A DNA stretch of 64,000 bases. It comes from Acanthosepion esculentum (lineage: Eukaryota > Mollusca > Cephalopoda > Sepiida > Sepiidae). Location: assembly GCA_964036315.1 (NCBI GenBank), contig OZ038480.1:13632305-13696304 (forward strand), written 5' to 3'. Both the position numbers and the translations under genes were made by a program. Shown one piece after another: positions 44,168 to 55,557 of this stretch (the stretch's first letter is position 1; every line of letters begins with the position of its first letter). The notes under the pieces are model-generated. The model saw only the letters and a program-made list of their open reading frames with translations. It had not been told where the DNA came from and did no database searches.

Positions 44168-44274
44168 GCTTATGGTCATATCAGGTTGAAACACCGGTTA
44201 TCGTATAATCATTGAATTTAAGGATCGGTCCCTAGATGGGTGACTGCTTGGCAATTTCCGATGCTGTAAGATCG
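44168..44274 (+). pseudogene. 5S rRNA-derived sequence
   Basis: It aligns along its length with animal 5S rRNA: ggtcatatcaggttgaaaca, ccggttatcgtataatcatt, gaatttaag, then after a gap of about 15 bases gatgggtgactgcttggcaa and gatgctgtaag. The internal control regions are recognisable, but about 20% of positions differ and one segment is missing. It is either a dispersed 5S pseudogene or the head of a 5S-derived (SINE3-type) retroposon; a short unique tail follows. Confidence 0.75.
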
Positions 44275-44451
44275 GATGTGCGGGTGATGGAATAGATAAT
44301 GACCCGGAGAATAAATTCCTACATTGAGTGCCTCTTGAGCCTTCAGCTGGATGTAAAACAACTGAAACAAGGGAAACCGTTGCAATATGTTCAATATGGC
44401 AATTCAAGCTGTAGTGAACTATGATCGCCATCTTCCTGACGATATAGGGTG

Positions 44452-44600
44452 TGAGGGTGGTGTAAAAGATAGCGGCTCTGAATGAGAAATCGGAGGGTCG
44501 AGTTTCGATTCCAGTTGGAGTCGTTATTCACTTACGCACAAATAATGGTGGGAAAGGTATGAATCAACATCTTCTCCCCCATATATGGGTTAATTAGTAA
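44452..44600 (+). repeat. tRNA-derived SINE, family S3, copy 1
   Basis: ggtgtaaaagatagcggctc and gggtcgagtttcgattccag give tRNA-like A and B boxes. The 3' body (gtcgttattcacttacgc, catcttctccccc) matches a reverse copy at 61.67-61.84 kb. Confidence 0.65.
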
Positions 44601-44794
44601 CACTTATATAACTATACCATTATTAGATAAATTCCATTCTGAAAATATTTTCAAGCTTTAAATAACCTGCAAAGAATTAATAAGCCGTAGAATAGGAATC
44701 AATAACCAATAAATATTGCTTACGACCACACACGTCTTCTAACCCCTTTGAACCAGACGCCATATTTCAGCTTCAGTTTCAGTTACAACGAATG

Positions 44795-45285
44795 AAACCT
44801 CGTAAATATGGCAATAAAGATGAGGACAACAGTCCGAATGATATAAATAGTGTAAATGATTAAAATACCTCATCATGGAAATAGAGACAGATCCTGCAGA
44901 AGGCCGTATCATAAAACTGTCGAAACGTCGCGAATATGGCAATAATGTGAGGACAACAGTCCGACAGATGTAAATAGTGTAAATAATTACAATACCTAAT
45001 GTCAGAAATAGAGACTGATCTTGAAGATGGCCGGATCGTACAACGGTCGAAATGTCGTGAATAGGTCAATAAAAATGAGGGCTACAGTCCAAAAGATGTA
45101 AATAGTGTAAATAATTAAAATACCTCATCTCAGAAATAGAGACAGATCCTGAAGAAGGCCAGATCGTACAACGTTCGAAACGTCGTGAATATGGCAATAA
45201 AGATGATGTCAACAGTTGGAACAATGGAAATAATGTAAATATTTACAATGGCTAATCTCATAAATAGAGACAGATCCTCTCCACA
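44795..45285 (+). repeat. SINE-A subfamily array, about 127-bp units
   Basis: Three to four head-to-tail units, each running from cctgaagaaggccagatcgt through cgaaacgtcgtgaatatggc to tcagaaatagagacagat. Here the full hairpin block is kept in every unit, unlike the 107-bp array at 32 kb. Confidence 0.8.
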
Positions 45286-45288
45286 ATT

Positions 45289-45960
45289 GCTGTCCTTCAT
45301 ACATCTGTGTATATGTTGTCTTCTTCTTGTCTCTCCTTAACTTTGTTCTGCCAATTATTTACACCAGCTCGTTAGGCAGGTTTTGTTATATTTTCCGCTG
45401 CCCACCTCGCCTCGTCTATGTCCCCTATGTTTTTAAGCCGTCTATCCTCATAGGGTATTCAAGAAATTTCAACGATCTCCTGATGATGATAAATGTAAGT
45501 CTCAATTTTGTTTCCGTTTTCTCTAAAACTTTGTTGTTGCTCACATTTTCAGTCCATGGGATTCTCAGCATCCTTCTGTAGAACCACATTTGTGTTGCTT
45601 CAAGTCTCTTCTTCATATGCGGGAAGATGATCCAGCATTCACTGATATATATGATGACTGATATTAGATAACAGTTCAGTACTTTTTTTCTTTATTTCTA
45701 ATGAAATTGTTCTGTATCTTCTTACTTTGCTTAGCTTTTGGAATGCTTTTTTGCTAAACCAACGCGCCTTCGGATTTATGTGTTGCATTTTCCGACTTGT
45801 TAAAATACCTCCCATATATTTAAATATTTGTATTTGCTTAATTTTGCTATATCAAATTTGCTATTTGCACTTTGACCTGTTCCTACTACTAACAGTCATA
45901 CTTTGTCTTCTCTCAATTAATGTTTAGTCCTTTCTTTCCGTTTATGCCGACTAAAATCTA
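45289..45960 (-). mobile_element. LINE-C 3' coding region
   Basis: Minus frame from 45616 reads MKKRLEATQMWFYRRMLRIP, WTENVSNNKVLEKTETKLRL then TFIIIRRSLKFLEYPMRIDG. This is the WFYRRMLRIPWT.SN..VL block of LINE-C, best preserved here. More of the upstream region is present to about 45960. Confidence 0.75.
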
Positions 45961-46449
45961 AAATACGCCCAACAATAGACACTCACTTCAGCAAATTCAA
46001 TATACGTAGGTTTGTTCACAGTATGCTTTTGTCAGCAAGAACCGCATTGCTTATTTCTTTTTTGTTGAGTTCCTGAATCGTGAAATAGTGAAGTGTGTAC
46101 AAAGACGACCAGATCTAAATACGTCTAAAATAAATAATTAAGTAAAAACACAATGGACCCAAGCATGGTTTCAGACCATACACGCCAGACAGATGGACAC
46201 GGGCCACTAGAAAACGGTCGAAAGATAAGAGTGAGCGAAATGTCTATCGGAGATTTAATCGGATCATTTTCTACATTATGTATAGCAGTAATCTTTTACT
46301 TCTGTAATCTATAGTACAGTCCTTTATGAACAAAGACAGGCAATAACTGTAATGTAGGCTCAGACAACAAGGGAGTGAAAAAAGTTATATATTACTTCAT
46401 ATTTGACCAGCAAAAAGGCAGCCTAAGTTGTGAGGTACGTATTCTTATT

Positions 46450-46870
46450 CTATGTAAGGTGTCCCTTCAGGACCGAGGAGATCATGTCCCTCCAAACCTT
46501 GCTATTCTTTGTAGCTCTTAGTATCGTCTGTACACCATCCATCCATCCGATTCCATGTTCCACCATCCATTCGCAGAAGCTCGTTCCACAGGTAGCCGAT
46601 TTCCCTTCTCCTGGCCCTTCTATATGTCCTGTGAGTTTCAAATTTTCCAAGCCCTTCTTCCTCATTATATGTCCCTCAAATTTCAGTTGTCACTTTCTGA
46701 TTCTGGGTTTTAGCGTTCTTTTTGTTTCCATCTTCTTTTAGACTTCGTTCTCACACACTCTATTTATGGTATTCTCATCATCCTTCTGTAGAACCACATT
46801 ACGGTTGCCCCCAGTGTTCTTTTCATCGGTGAGGAAATTGTCCAGCATTCACTGCAATAAGTATATAGCA
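46450..46870 (-). mobile_element. LINE-C 3' coding region
   Basis: Minus frame from 46665: MRKKGLENLKLTGHIEGPGE, then WMVEHGIGWMDGVQTILRAT and KNSKVWRDMISSVLKGHLT with a stop. The WFYRRMMRIP block is near 46770. Two frames are needed. Confidence 0.75.
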
Positions 46871-46904
46871 TTTTAAAACTCTTTTGTTTATTTCCATTAT
46901 TTAT

Positions 46905-46965
46905 ATTCTTCGGGGTGCAGTAATGGATAGCGGCTCGGATTGAGTAATCGGAGACACAGGTAAGA
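46905..46965 (+). repeat. tRNA-derived SINE, family S3, fragment
   Basis: ggggtgcagtaatggatagc, ggctcggattgagtaatcgg parallels the head of the 44.45 kb copy. The B box is lost. Confidence 0.5.
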
Positions 46966-47113
46966 TTTGCTCTAGAGTTAAAGTCGTAGACAATTATCCA
47001 TTCTGAACTAGAGCAAAAAAAAAATCGCTCCGTTTGGAAAGAAAAAAGATGATGACAGATATCCATTTTGAAATAGAGTCAAAAAGATAGACATAGATCT
47101 GGTTTGAACTACA

Positions 47114-47400
47114 GGGTGGACGGAAAATTTTGTCGCACCTACATGATATAATTTTCTATTTCAACGTGGCAGAGAGTGGAGGGTGTTTCACAGAGTTTCA
47201 CATGAACAATACCAGAACACCCATCAGGACGCCGTTCGGAGAGTCTTTGCAACAATCAGCAGAGCTTCATGAAAGATCACACAGGACAGTGCACTGTACC
47301 ATTTTGTGCTATGAAAACGATGGTGTTCATACAGACCCTCTCGGTGTGTGACAGCGGCAACGAAACTGAATAAACCGAATCCAGTTCGTGTACTTTGTAT
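47114..47400 (+). mobile_element. Probable mariner-type derivative
   Basis: After TA, cagggtggacggaaaatttt looks like a mariner end. A short frame ends in CTILCYENDGVHTDPLGV and a stop, reminiscent of the C-terminal C....G.H of mariner transposases. The right terminal repeat was not found. It interrupts a degenerate repeat rich in gtctggtttgaa words (46980-47110 and 47470-47690). Confidence 0.4.
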
Positions 47401-47779
47401 TACTATATTATCTATTCTTCTATTATTCGCATTACTTTTTTGGTAACGGTTGACAAGACTTTCGGACAACGTTTTAGATTCAAAAAGGTTCACAGAGGTC
47501 GGTTTTGAACTAGAATAAAAAATAATAGAACATAGGTCTGGTTTGAAGTGTATTTAAAAAGTTTGACAGAGGCCCAGTTTGAAGAATTGTAAAATAAAGT
47601 TGACCTAGGTCTGGTTTTGAAATAAAGTGAAAAAATAGCTTTGATTATCATCATAGCAACAAAAAAAATAGACATAGGTATATTTAACACTATAGTCCGG
47701 CATGTAGACAGTGTCTGTTTTGCGTTAGAGTCAACTTATCTCCAGTTAGCGCAAGAGTTTTTTGGGGTTTTTTTTAATA

Positions 47780-48030
47780 AGCGTTTCCTCCCAAGCAAGG
47801 CGGGAAGCCACTAGCACGCAAGGGGTTACAGAGAGTTGGAGCGAGAGCAAAAAGGGATAGATCAGGGCATCTGGAGACGTCGATTGACATTACATTTGAA
47901 TAGTTGGAGATTATAGTTATCAGGGAAACAGAAAGAGGGAAGGGAGTTCCACAGGCGAGAGGTGCGAGACATGAAGCTATTGGAGTAGAAGAGTCGGCTA
48001 CATTTAACAGTTTCGACAGTGAAAGGGTGT
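47780..48030 (-). mobile_element. LINE-B 3' end
   Basis: The minus frame from 48010 gives RSHPFTVETVKCSRLFYSNS, FMSRTSRLWNSLPSFCFPDN, then YNLQLFKCNVNRRLQMP and stop, the cleanest copy of the LINE-B C-terminus here. The 3' terminus is at tttcctcccaagcaagg, with a T run at 47759-47776. Confidence 0.8.
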
Positions 48031-48495
48031 GAGCGAGAGTACAATAATGTTGACTTTGGTCGAGTTTATATTGGAGTCTGAAAGTATCGACCCGGAAAGT
48101 GGAACTTTGGCTGGGATTCGAAACCTCGCCAACATGGCACGATACATGCATTTAATGACAATTCTTGGTAATTGTCTTCATTTGAAAGAGCTTTTTTTTT
48201 TAAATATCTGCTAGACTTAGATTATTACAACATTACGTCAGATGATGTAAGTAGAAAAATTGTCTCAAGCAAATTTTCAATTAACGCATATCATATCGAA
48301 TCTTCGTCGTTGTCAACACGCACGAATCAACAGGATTCGTTTTGAGGCTGGAAATAAAACTGACAGACAGTATTTTGCTCTTTAAATCAAGCGGATCGTT
48401 GATTATTTTTCGCGAACTACTCAATAAGATACAAATATAAATAAATTATATTGTATTTACACGAACAAATGCCTACAATTCTACGATCTGTAATT
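48031..48495. other. No recognisable feature
   Basis: No convincing frame or repeat. Confidence 0.4.
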
Positions 48496-48496
48496 A

Positions 48497-49019
48497 CACC
48501 CTTGTACTTTAGTTTCCTTTCTGTCACCATTCAGTCAGTTTTAGACCCACTGGAGTGACAGGCTGTACTCGATTCCTATTTTTTCTTCAGGCTAGGTCAT
48601 TTGCAATGATGTCCAGCAATATGAATCTGTTTTTGGAGTCTATGAGAAAATTTGTTTGGCCCTGAAAAATATTGCGTCATCTGTGATTACATCAGATTTT
48701 CATCACGCTATTGTTTCGACTGTAGATTCGTTATCCTACGGCCATTGTCTGCTATGTAAGCGTACGAAAATTGAAACGCTGCACGAACACACTGGCAAGC
48801 ATTACCAGTGATCAAATCAAAGTAGTATAGACTGGCCCGGAACCTCTCAAGATTTAAATCCAATAGAGAATCTGTGGTCAATCTACAAAAAATGATTTCG
48901 TGGAATGGACATACGAAGTACTAACATGTGCACTGGGTAATGTTCCATTGGAAAAATACAAAAAAAAGGAAATGATAACGGAATTATTCGTTTTGTTTCA
49001 ATTAATTTGCACAAGGGTG
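48497..49019 (+). mobile_element. Tc1-like transposon relic, copy 2, with both ends
   Basis: The ends cacccttgta and tgcacaagggtg are inverted copies between TA dinucleotides. Inside, the plus strand holds decayed transposase with DWPG.SQDLNPIENLWSIYK near 48830-48885. Same family as 1.97-2.45 kb (shared gaacacactggcaagc-like and gtgcactgggtaatgttcca segments). The first half of the transposase is missing. Confidence 0.75.
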
Positions 49020-49475
49020 TACAAGTCATAAGCAGAGTTCATAAAATGGAGAATTTATGTCGTGTTTATAGGAAAACGAGAGCTGGGTAGGCATAAGTAA
49101 AATCACGCGAACAGCCCATCTGGACCCTGTGGGATCCTCACTAACTCTATTTCTTCTTCAAGTCCAGTGGCGATATCGCTACAGATGGTGGTGAGAGGCT
49201 TTGTACGTGAAAAGCTTCTAAATCGGGAACACACATTGGCAATGTGATGGTCGTTTTCTCCGTGAAATAGCAGTGATGCGGGATTTCGACATCTGTGTAC
49301 GTCTTAGAGCTGGACTATTTAGGAAAACTACAGCCATCCCTGTACAGGAAAACCTCTAGAAAAGGCTAAGTAAACATCAGGTACTGCTTTCCATGTCCGG
49401 CTGGTTTACCGCGACCGGCGGACACCCATCTCAGCGGTTGGAAACCTCGAAAAAGCCGGAAACAGGACATCGTCG
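49020..49475. other. Possible 5' flank of RTE-like LINE
   Basis: Moderate-GC DNA leading into the RTE endonuclease fragment. It may be its 5' UTR but has no diagnostic feature. Confidence 0.3.
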
Positions 49476-49694
49476 TTGGACATTTCGATCTCATTCTCTG
49501 ACTTTGGGGCCATAGAATGTATAAACTCTAATAGACATACAAGTACATACCAACCTGAAAGACGTATCGCGCTGGTAACCCAAGAACTCGCTCGCGTCAA
49601 TATTGAAGTAACCGCTCCGAGAGAAAACCGTTACCCCGTAAAAGGCGGCGTGAAGGAAGTTAGCTTCACGCTCATCTGTAAAAATAAGAATTGA
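49476..49694 (+). mobile_element. RTE-like LINE endonuclease fragment
   Basis: A 72-codon frame contains RRIALVTQELARVNIEVTAP then RENRYPVKGGVKEV. This matches the R..AL...ELAR..IDIAALSETR....G.L.E. start of RTE-type APE endonucleases, with SET changed to REN. The rest of the element is absent. It may belong to the same family as the LINE-C tails. Confidence 0.7.
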
Positions 49695-49914
49695 TAACCA
49701 TAATTCTATGGTCTGCAACTAGGACCCATCAACTTGCTTTTGGGTTCTTTGTCAAACACTCTTTTATGGGCATATGCGCCTATGAATGATTAAATTCAGG
49801 TAAAAGCTAGTAATAACATCTGGTTTATAATGTGCAATAAAACAATATTTTTGTGTGTTACCAATTTTTCAATGACAGCCTTTGTCCGTGAGGGAAGTTT
49901 TCGGTGGGGGAATT

Positions 49915-50385
49915 TTTTAGTATCTGTCTATATTTCTGAGATGAGGTATAATGTACACTATTTATATTTTTCGGACTATTGTCCTCATCTTTGTTGCCAT
50001 ATTTATTCCAACGTTTCGGCCCATTAGTATCTGTCTATATTTCTGAGATGAGGTATTATGTACATTATTTACATTATTCGGTCTATTGTCCTCATCTTTG
50101 TCGCCATATTTATTACGACGTTTCGGCCGTTGTACGCTCCGGCCTTCTTCAGGTGGTTGGAATGTCGAACTGAACCCTTTATTTCACTCACTGGGGTAGA
50201 CTGTTCTAGTTCCATGTGCCATGTCTAATGCATGTCATTTATCAGTTATCTCCTGTTAATTCCCCTCACTAAGTTCTCTACTGCCTTAACCAGGTATTGA
50301 ACTCACATTCTTTGGGTCCTGTCAATGGATCTAACTAACGCCTTTATCTACTGTGCCATGTGTCCTTGGGAATTTTTTAACGGTG
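49915..50385 (-). repeat. Full-length SINE-A copy
   Basis: Best full-length example. On the minus strand from 50385: tRNA-like head (tggcacagtagataaagg, gagttcaatacc), linker (acatggaactagaacagt), hairpin block ctgaagaaggccg..cggccgaaacg at 50154-50117, then two tail units, ending at 49918. Confidence 0.8.
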
Positions 50386-50585
50386 GAATTTTTCCATGAG
50401 GGAATTTTTACGTGACGAAATTTTTCCGTGGGGGAATATTTCAGTGTGAGAATTTTTCCGTGGGAGAAACTTTCAGTGGGATAATTTTTTTCTAAGAGAG
50501 AATTTTTCCGTAGAGGAAATTTTCAGTGGGGGAATATTTCCGTGTTAAAAATTTTTCAGTAGTGAAATTTTTTCCTTGATGGTGG
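50386..50585. repeat. Minisatellite of gaatttttccgtggg words
   Basis: About twelve degenerate units of 14-17 bp (aatttttccgtggggg, aatttttcagtggg). A precursor unit also occurs at 49895-49915 on the other side of SINE-A, so the SINE probably inserted into it. Confidence 0.8.
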
Positions 50586-51380
50586 GGGGGGGGGATATTT
50601 TTTCTGTTTATCACCACAAAAGAAATTTTAAAAAAGAATGTCCGATTATTTAAAAAAAATTCTAGTTGGAATCATCAATTTGTTGATTTTTATCTCAACG
50701 CGTCGACGTTTTTCATGGCGTAGCTTTCATAGTCATATATGGGCTATCCAATTTAAAGTATTCGGATTTTAATTTTTTGAAAGTTCAGGCTTATTATTCG
50801 ATTCAAACTACTTAACAGTCGTAGAACGTAAATACGACCTGGACTGCAATATAAAAGGAAAGAGAAATGAGATGAAAGAGAAATTATTTCAGAAGTAATA
50901 ATAAAGATGCTTCATCTAAAAAAATTCGTTGTATTCAAGACTATGTCTATTATTTTCTTTAAGCTATAACGTAGCCTAAAACAAATTTAAAACGAAATGT
51001 AAGCAGGAATCGAACCCGTAGTGTTTACTTTCTTATCAAATATACTCATCATTGTCTTCCAGTAGCCAAACACGTTGCTGTTCCACAGTAAAACATGTCC
51101 CTGGGGTTCAAGATTCTTAATGACGACTGAGTTTTTGTTTCTCTTCGGAAAGTTATTTGAGATCTTTGGTTTCTTTTTAATTTCATTTCGAATAATGTCT
51201 TTGGCTGTCTTCTCTACTAACGGCCATTAGCGTTTAAAATCTTTGGCGTCCCAAGTTACCGATTCCAATTTAATGAAGAAGTAAAAGACTTTCGGTTAAA
51301 CGTATTTGAAAAAAAATGAAAGAGAAGAGAAACGATGGAAATTGATAAAACATATGGCGTAATTAGATCACGATAATGGA
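50586..51380. other. No gene; possible tRNA-like fragment on the minus strand at 51005-51070
   Basis: gcaggaatcgaacccgta read on the minus strand is a B-box-like ttcgattcc in a tRNA-like context. The acceptor stem does not pair, so I do not call a tRNA gene. Confidence 0.35.
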
Positions 51381-51381
<1 letters not shown>

Positions 51382-51458
<77 letters not shown>

Positions 51459-51592
51459 TGTACGTAGATATTAATGTTTGAAAGCATGAATGTAAACATG
51501 TGTCTGTATGCGTGCATATATTTATCTTGTCCAAACGGAAAAGAAAGAGCCATAAATGCTTTTTATTGGATATAGCATAAAATCAATGTATG

Positions 51593-51628
<36 letters not shown>

Positions 51629-51632
51629 TGTA

Positions 51633-51681
<49 letters not shown>

Positions 51682-51690
51682 ATGTATGTA
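51382..51690. repeat. Two (TA)n(TG)n microsatellites
   Basis: 51382-51460 and 51592-51690, each TA followed by TG repeats. Confidence 0.95.
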
Positions 51691-51825
51691 TAACATTTCA
51701 ATTCGAAAGAAATTTCAAATAATTTTGATTACTATTTCATTTTCTGACAACTCATGAAGCATAAAATATGGTAGGTGTATAATGGGTATTTTAATGATCG
51801 TAACATACTTTTGATCTGGTGTGTA

Positions 51826-51863
<38 letters not shown>

Positions 51864-52097
51864 ATTATATATAATATAATAATATTTTTAGTTTTTAAAA
51901 ATATGATTCCTTCGCTATATAAGAGTTCTCATGTTTCAAAAGCGAGAGCCGAGACCCCTAACATAATTTTTTAAGTTATGTAGAGTTAAGGTGTCTGGAC
52001 CCGCTTCCTTGTCAAGCGAGAATTGGGGATTCCCAAATTAACTCTTATGTAGCGAAGGAATCATATTTTTAAAAACTAAAAATATTATTATAATATA
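51864..52097. repeat. Palindromic element with 55-60-bp arms
   Basis: Arms 51864-51925 and 52040-52097 pair through aaaaatatgattccttcgct and agcgaaggaatcatattttt. The loop contains catgtttcaaaagcgag and ccttgtcaagcgag, shared with 11.87-11.96 kb. The landmark gctctacttctgtatggagc follows at 52099. (TA)n precedes it. Confidence 0.8.
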
Positions 52098-52203
52098 AGC
52101 TCTACTTCTGTATGGAGCACTGTCCTTTTGAAAATAAAGCTAAATATTAAGGAACACCGGATTATCTACCTAACGTGTTCTTTCCTATTTCAATGCACAC
52201 CTG

Positions 52204-52207
<4 letters not shown>

Positions 52208-52300
<93 letters not shown>

Positions 52301-52305
52301 ATATG
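52208..52305. repeat. (TA)n(TG)n microsatellite
   Basis: About 19 TA and 27 TG units. Confidence 0.95.
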
Positions 52306-52310
52306 GACAC

Positions 52311-52580
52311 AATATCTTGAAAAAAAAATGAATATATAATACATAAATGAAAAACATTATATAAATACATTCATGCTACAAACTATTTCTTATTTAACAG
52401 TTAAAATATTTCATCCTTGAAAATGGCTAAATGTATAGCCGAAAGCGCTTGGAAAAAAGAACATCCGCACAGTTTTTTATACAATTTATCATCTGAAAAG
52501 ATAAAAAAAAATTATTCGATCACATGAGAAATTGTATAAAAACTAAATCAAAGCACCTTGTCTGTCGTATTCAATGAAAG
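52311..52580 (+). repeat. 3' region of the Penelope-like element, copy 2
   Basis: Matches 25.53-25.80 kb including ccttgaaaatggctaaatg, tagccgaaagcg and caccttgtctgtcgtattca. No endonuclease coding remains upstream; a microsatellite sits there instead. Confidence 0.75.
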
Positions 52581-52592
52581 AATTATTGCTGC

Positions 52593-52595
<3 letters not shown>

Positions 52596-52667
<72 letters not shown>

Positions 52668-52695
52668 GAGAGAAAGAAAGAGAGAGAGAGAGAGG
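52596..52695. repeat. (CA)n(TA)n(GA)n microsatellite
   Basis: Three simple repeats in a row. Confidence 0.95.
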
Positions 52696-52834
52696 GAAGA
52701 AAGAGAAGAATAATCGATGGAAGTATTCAGTCTGAGCAGATGATTGTGGATTTTACAAGATTTTATCTTTCAATGAGTACTTTTGTATATTTCTTACTGA
52801 TCTATATTCACTCATTTTCTTTCTCTCTGCTATT

Positions 52835-53060
52835 TTTCTCCAGGACATGGCTAATTATTACTCTCCGCAACTTCCTGTGTTTTCTACTCGCAGTAATAAT
52901 TTCCCTTTACTGATCTCCTCTTGACTTTCTTTGTACTTTGTTCCTCCATCCATTCACCCAGGCTTGGCAGGATACTCTCCGTTTTCTCCCGCTTCTCTTG
53001 CCTTGTGAGTTCTAAATTCTCCAAGCCTTCCCCAAGCAACATTTCAAAACTTAACATGTA
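52835..53060 (-). mobile_element. LINE-C fragment, diverged
   Basis: Reverse of the LINE-C terminal blocks (cattcacccaggcttg, gccttgtgagttctaaattc, tccaagcctt). Poorly conserved. 53061-53520 has nothing recognisable. Confidence 0.5.
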
Positions 53061-53519
53061 TGCGATATTAACTAATCTCAGTCTAGTAGAGTAATAGCAA
53101 TGTAGTAGAAATCGGATGTTAGAAATATTATGCTAAGCTAATTTTCGCATAGGAAAGGCTTCACTAACAGAACTCTCCCAGCCATCAAAGTTATTGTCAC
53201 ATATATACCAACCCACCCACGCACAGATCCACCAAATTAATGTAGATGTACATTGACAATGCATTCGTTTATTTTTTTTATATTATTTTATTTTATTTTA
53301 AATATATTCCTTTTTAATTACTATCTGTAAATTGCTATAAATTCTTGTCAAAACTAGTGAAAGGGTTTCTTGTTGGTCTCCCTACGGTCTTGAACTCCGT
53401 TTTCTTTCTATTACACCAATTACAAACCAAGTCAAGAGAATCTAATCTATCCTGCTATTTAATCGATAGATAGGGAGAGAAGCGATAGATTCATGTCATT
53501 GACAAGAGTATGTGTGACT

Positions 53520-54195
53520 GTTATCCTCATCTTTGTTGTCATATTCGCGCAGTTTCATCTGTTGTAAAATCCAGTATTCTTCAGGACCTGTCTATAATTC
53601 TGAGATGAAGTATTGTTATTATTTACACTATTTACATTGTTCGGTCTTTTAACCTCATCAATATTGCCATATTCACGGCGTTTCGGTCGTTGTACGCTCC
53701 GGCATTCTTCAGAAAATGTCTATATTTCTGACATTAAGTATTTTAATTATTTACATTATTTACGTCTTTCGGATTGTTGTCCTCATCCTTATTACCATAT
53801 TCACGATGTTTCGACAGTTGCAAGATCTGGCCTTCTTCAGTATCTGTTTCTGTTTCTGAGATGAGGTATTGTACTTATTTACACTATTTAAACTGGTCGG
53901 TCTTTTGTCCTCATCTTCGTTACCATATTCACGACGTTTCGGCCTTTGTACGATCCGGGATTCTTCAGGTGATTGGAATTTCGAACTGAACCCTTTATTT
54001 CGTCCACCAGGGGGTAGATTGTTCTAGTTCCCCGTGCCATGACTTTTCCGGGTGTCTCAGTTTCACTTATCTCCCTTTAACACAATTCTCCAAGGTGTTT
54101 GTTCACCACTGATGTAGCCAGGAAGTGAATTCACAAGACTTTGGGTCCGTGGATACAACCAACGTTTTTGTCCACTGGACCATGTGTGTTTGTAA
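53520..54195 (-). repeat. SINE-A subfamily copy with tRNA-like head and several units
   Basis: On the minus strand: variant head (tggtccagtggacaaaaacg, gtgaattcact, 54190-54120), linker, then hairpin blocks at about 53970, 53840, 53710 and 53590, each followed by a tail unit. It resembles the 44.8 kb subfamily more than the main one. Confidence 0.75.
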
Positions 54196-54354
54196 ATAGT
54201 ATAAATAATTACAATACGTCATCTCAGAAATATAGAGAGATGTTCAATCTTTCTTCTAAAAGCACCAAAGGTAAGCGACAGTATTGACATGGCACTCCTC
54301 ACTATAAATCCAGGGATTGGGTCTGTGTCCAGAGGGTGAATATATTTTGAAGAT

Positions 54355-54830
54355 GTTAATATGTATATATTTCTGAGATGAGGTATTATGTACACTATTT
54401 ACATTATTCGGACTATTGTCCTCATCTTTGTTGCCATATTTGTTACAACCTTTCGGCCTTTCAGTATCTGTCTATATTTCTGAGATGAGGTATTATGTAC
54501 ATTATTTACATTATTCGGACTATTTTCCTCATCTTTGGAGATTTACAGTCCATTAAACATTGCACGTGGAACTAGAACAGTCTAACACAGTGAGCGAAAT
54601 AAAGGGTTCAGTTCGACATTCCAAACACCTGAAGAAGGCCGGAGCATACAACGGCCGAAACGTTGTGATAAACATGGCGACAAAGATGAGGACAATAGTC
54701 CGAATAATGTAAATAGTGTACATAATACCTCATCTCAGAAATATAGACAGATACAAAAGGGCCGAAACGTTGTAATAAATATGGCGACAAAGATGAGGAC
54801 AATAGTCCGAATAATGTAAATAATGTTTTA
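54355..54830. repeat. Inverted pair of SINE-A copies
   Basis: 54355-54540 reads on the minus strand (two tail units). 54545-54830 reads on the plus strand (linker, hairpin block at 54630-54662, two tail units). The facing tail ends can pair. Confidence 0.8.
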
Positions 54831-55230
54831 AAATGTCGCTTAACATTTCTACGTCGTACTTTTATTAGAATAGCACCTGCTCTAATCATTGTATTAGTAT
54901 TGGTTATCGGCCAGGCAGAGTTTACCGACTATTTTCTATTAGGAAGAATAACGTGTTTTAGCTTTCCAGTAGTATACCGAGTACTAACATTAGCATTAGC
55001 GTAGCCATTGATACACTAACACTGAATGCGAATATAGAAAGACGAGATACGCGAGCGTAACAAACAAAACATTTAATAAGGCAAACAACTTACATACATA
55101 TATTAAAAAGATTTACATATGTCCCAAAACAAATCATTGTTCACATTGTCCTAAAAGAACAAGGAGGTTTACAAACCGAGAACAAAGAAATAACTTATCA
55201 ACTATATGGCCTTTGTTAGTCCGCAGATAA
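54831..55230. other. No recognisable feature
   Basis: No frame or repeat assigned. Confidence 0.4.
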
Positions 55231-55557
55231 GTGAATAGAAATTACTTTTTTCTTTCGCTAGGCCGTGCCCATGTTGACCAGTTTCCACGTGTGTGTGGAT
55301 GTTCTGGTGGTCAGGAAGGTAAAGAGGCCGTTCCTAAAAAAACGGAAGGAAGAACTAAAAAAGGACAGAAGAGTTATCCTCTCGAAAGGGGGCAAAACAC
55401 CCATGAGCTCAACCCAAGGGAAAACAACCGTGGTCTCCCTAAAATTGAAACATATATAGCGAAATTCGATCTCCGAGGTGAACCTCTTGCAACACAACCT
55501 GAGACGTGTATGAAGATGTCCCATAAGCAGCGTGGCAGATTTTTAAAAAAAAAGTAA
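55231..55557 (+). other. Open frame of unknown status, 108 codons
   Basis: A Lys/Arg-rich frame with no family I recognise. It lies in a GC-richer patch, and alternative frames on both strands are equally open (for example 55265-55459 plus and 55258-55524 minus), which argues against selection on one frame. It could be a retroelement remnant or a decayed exon. I do not call a gene. Confidence 0.2.

Noticed and set aside
51005..51070. tRNA gene on the minus strand
   Set aside because: A T-arm-like motif is present but acceptor and D-arm pairing are not; more likely a SINE head or chance.
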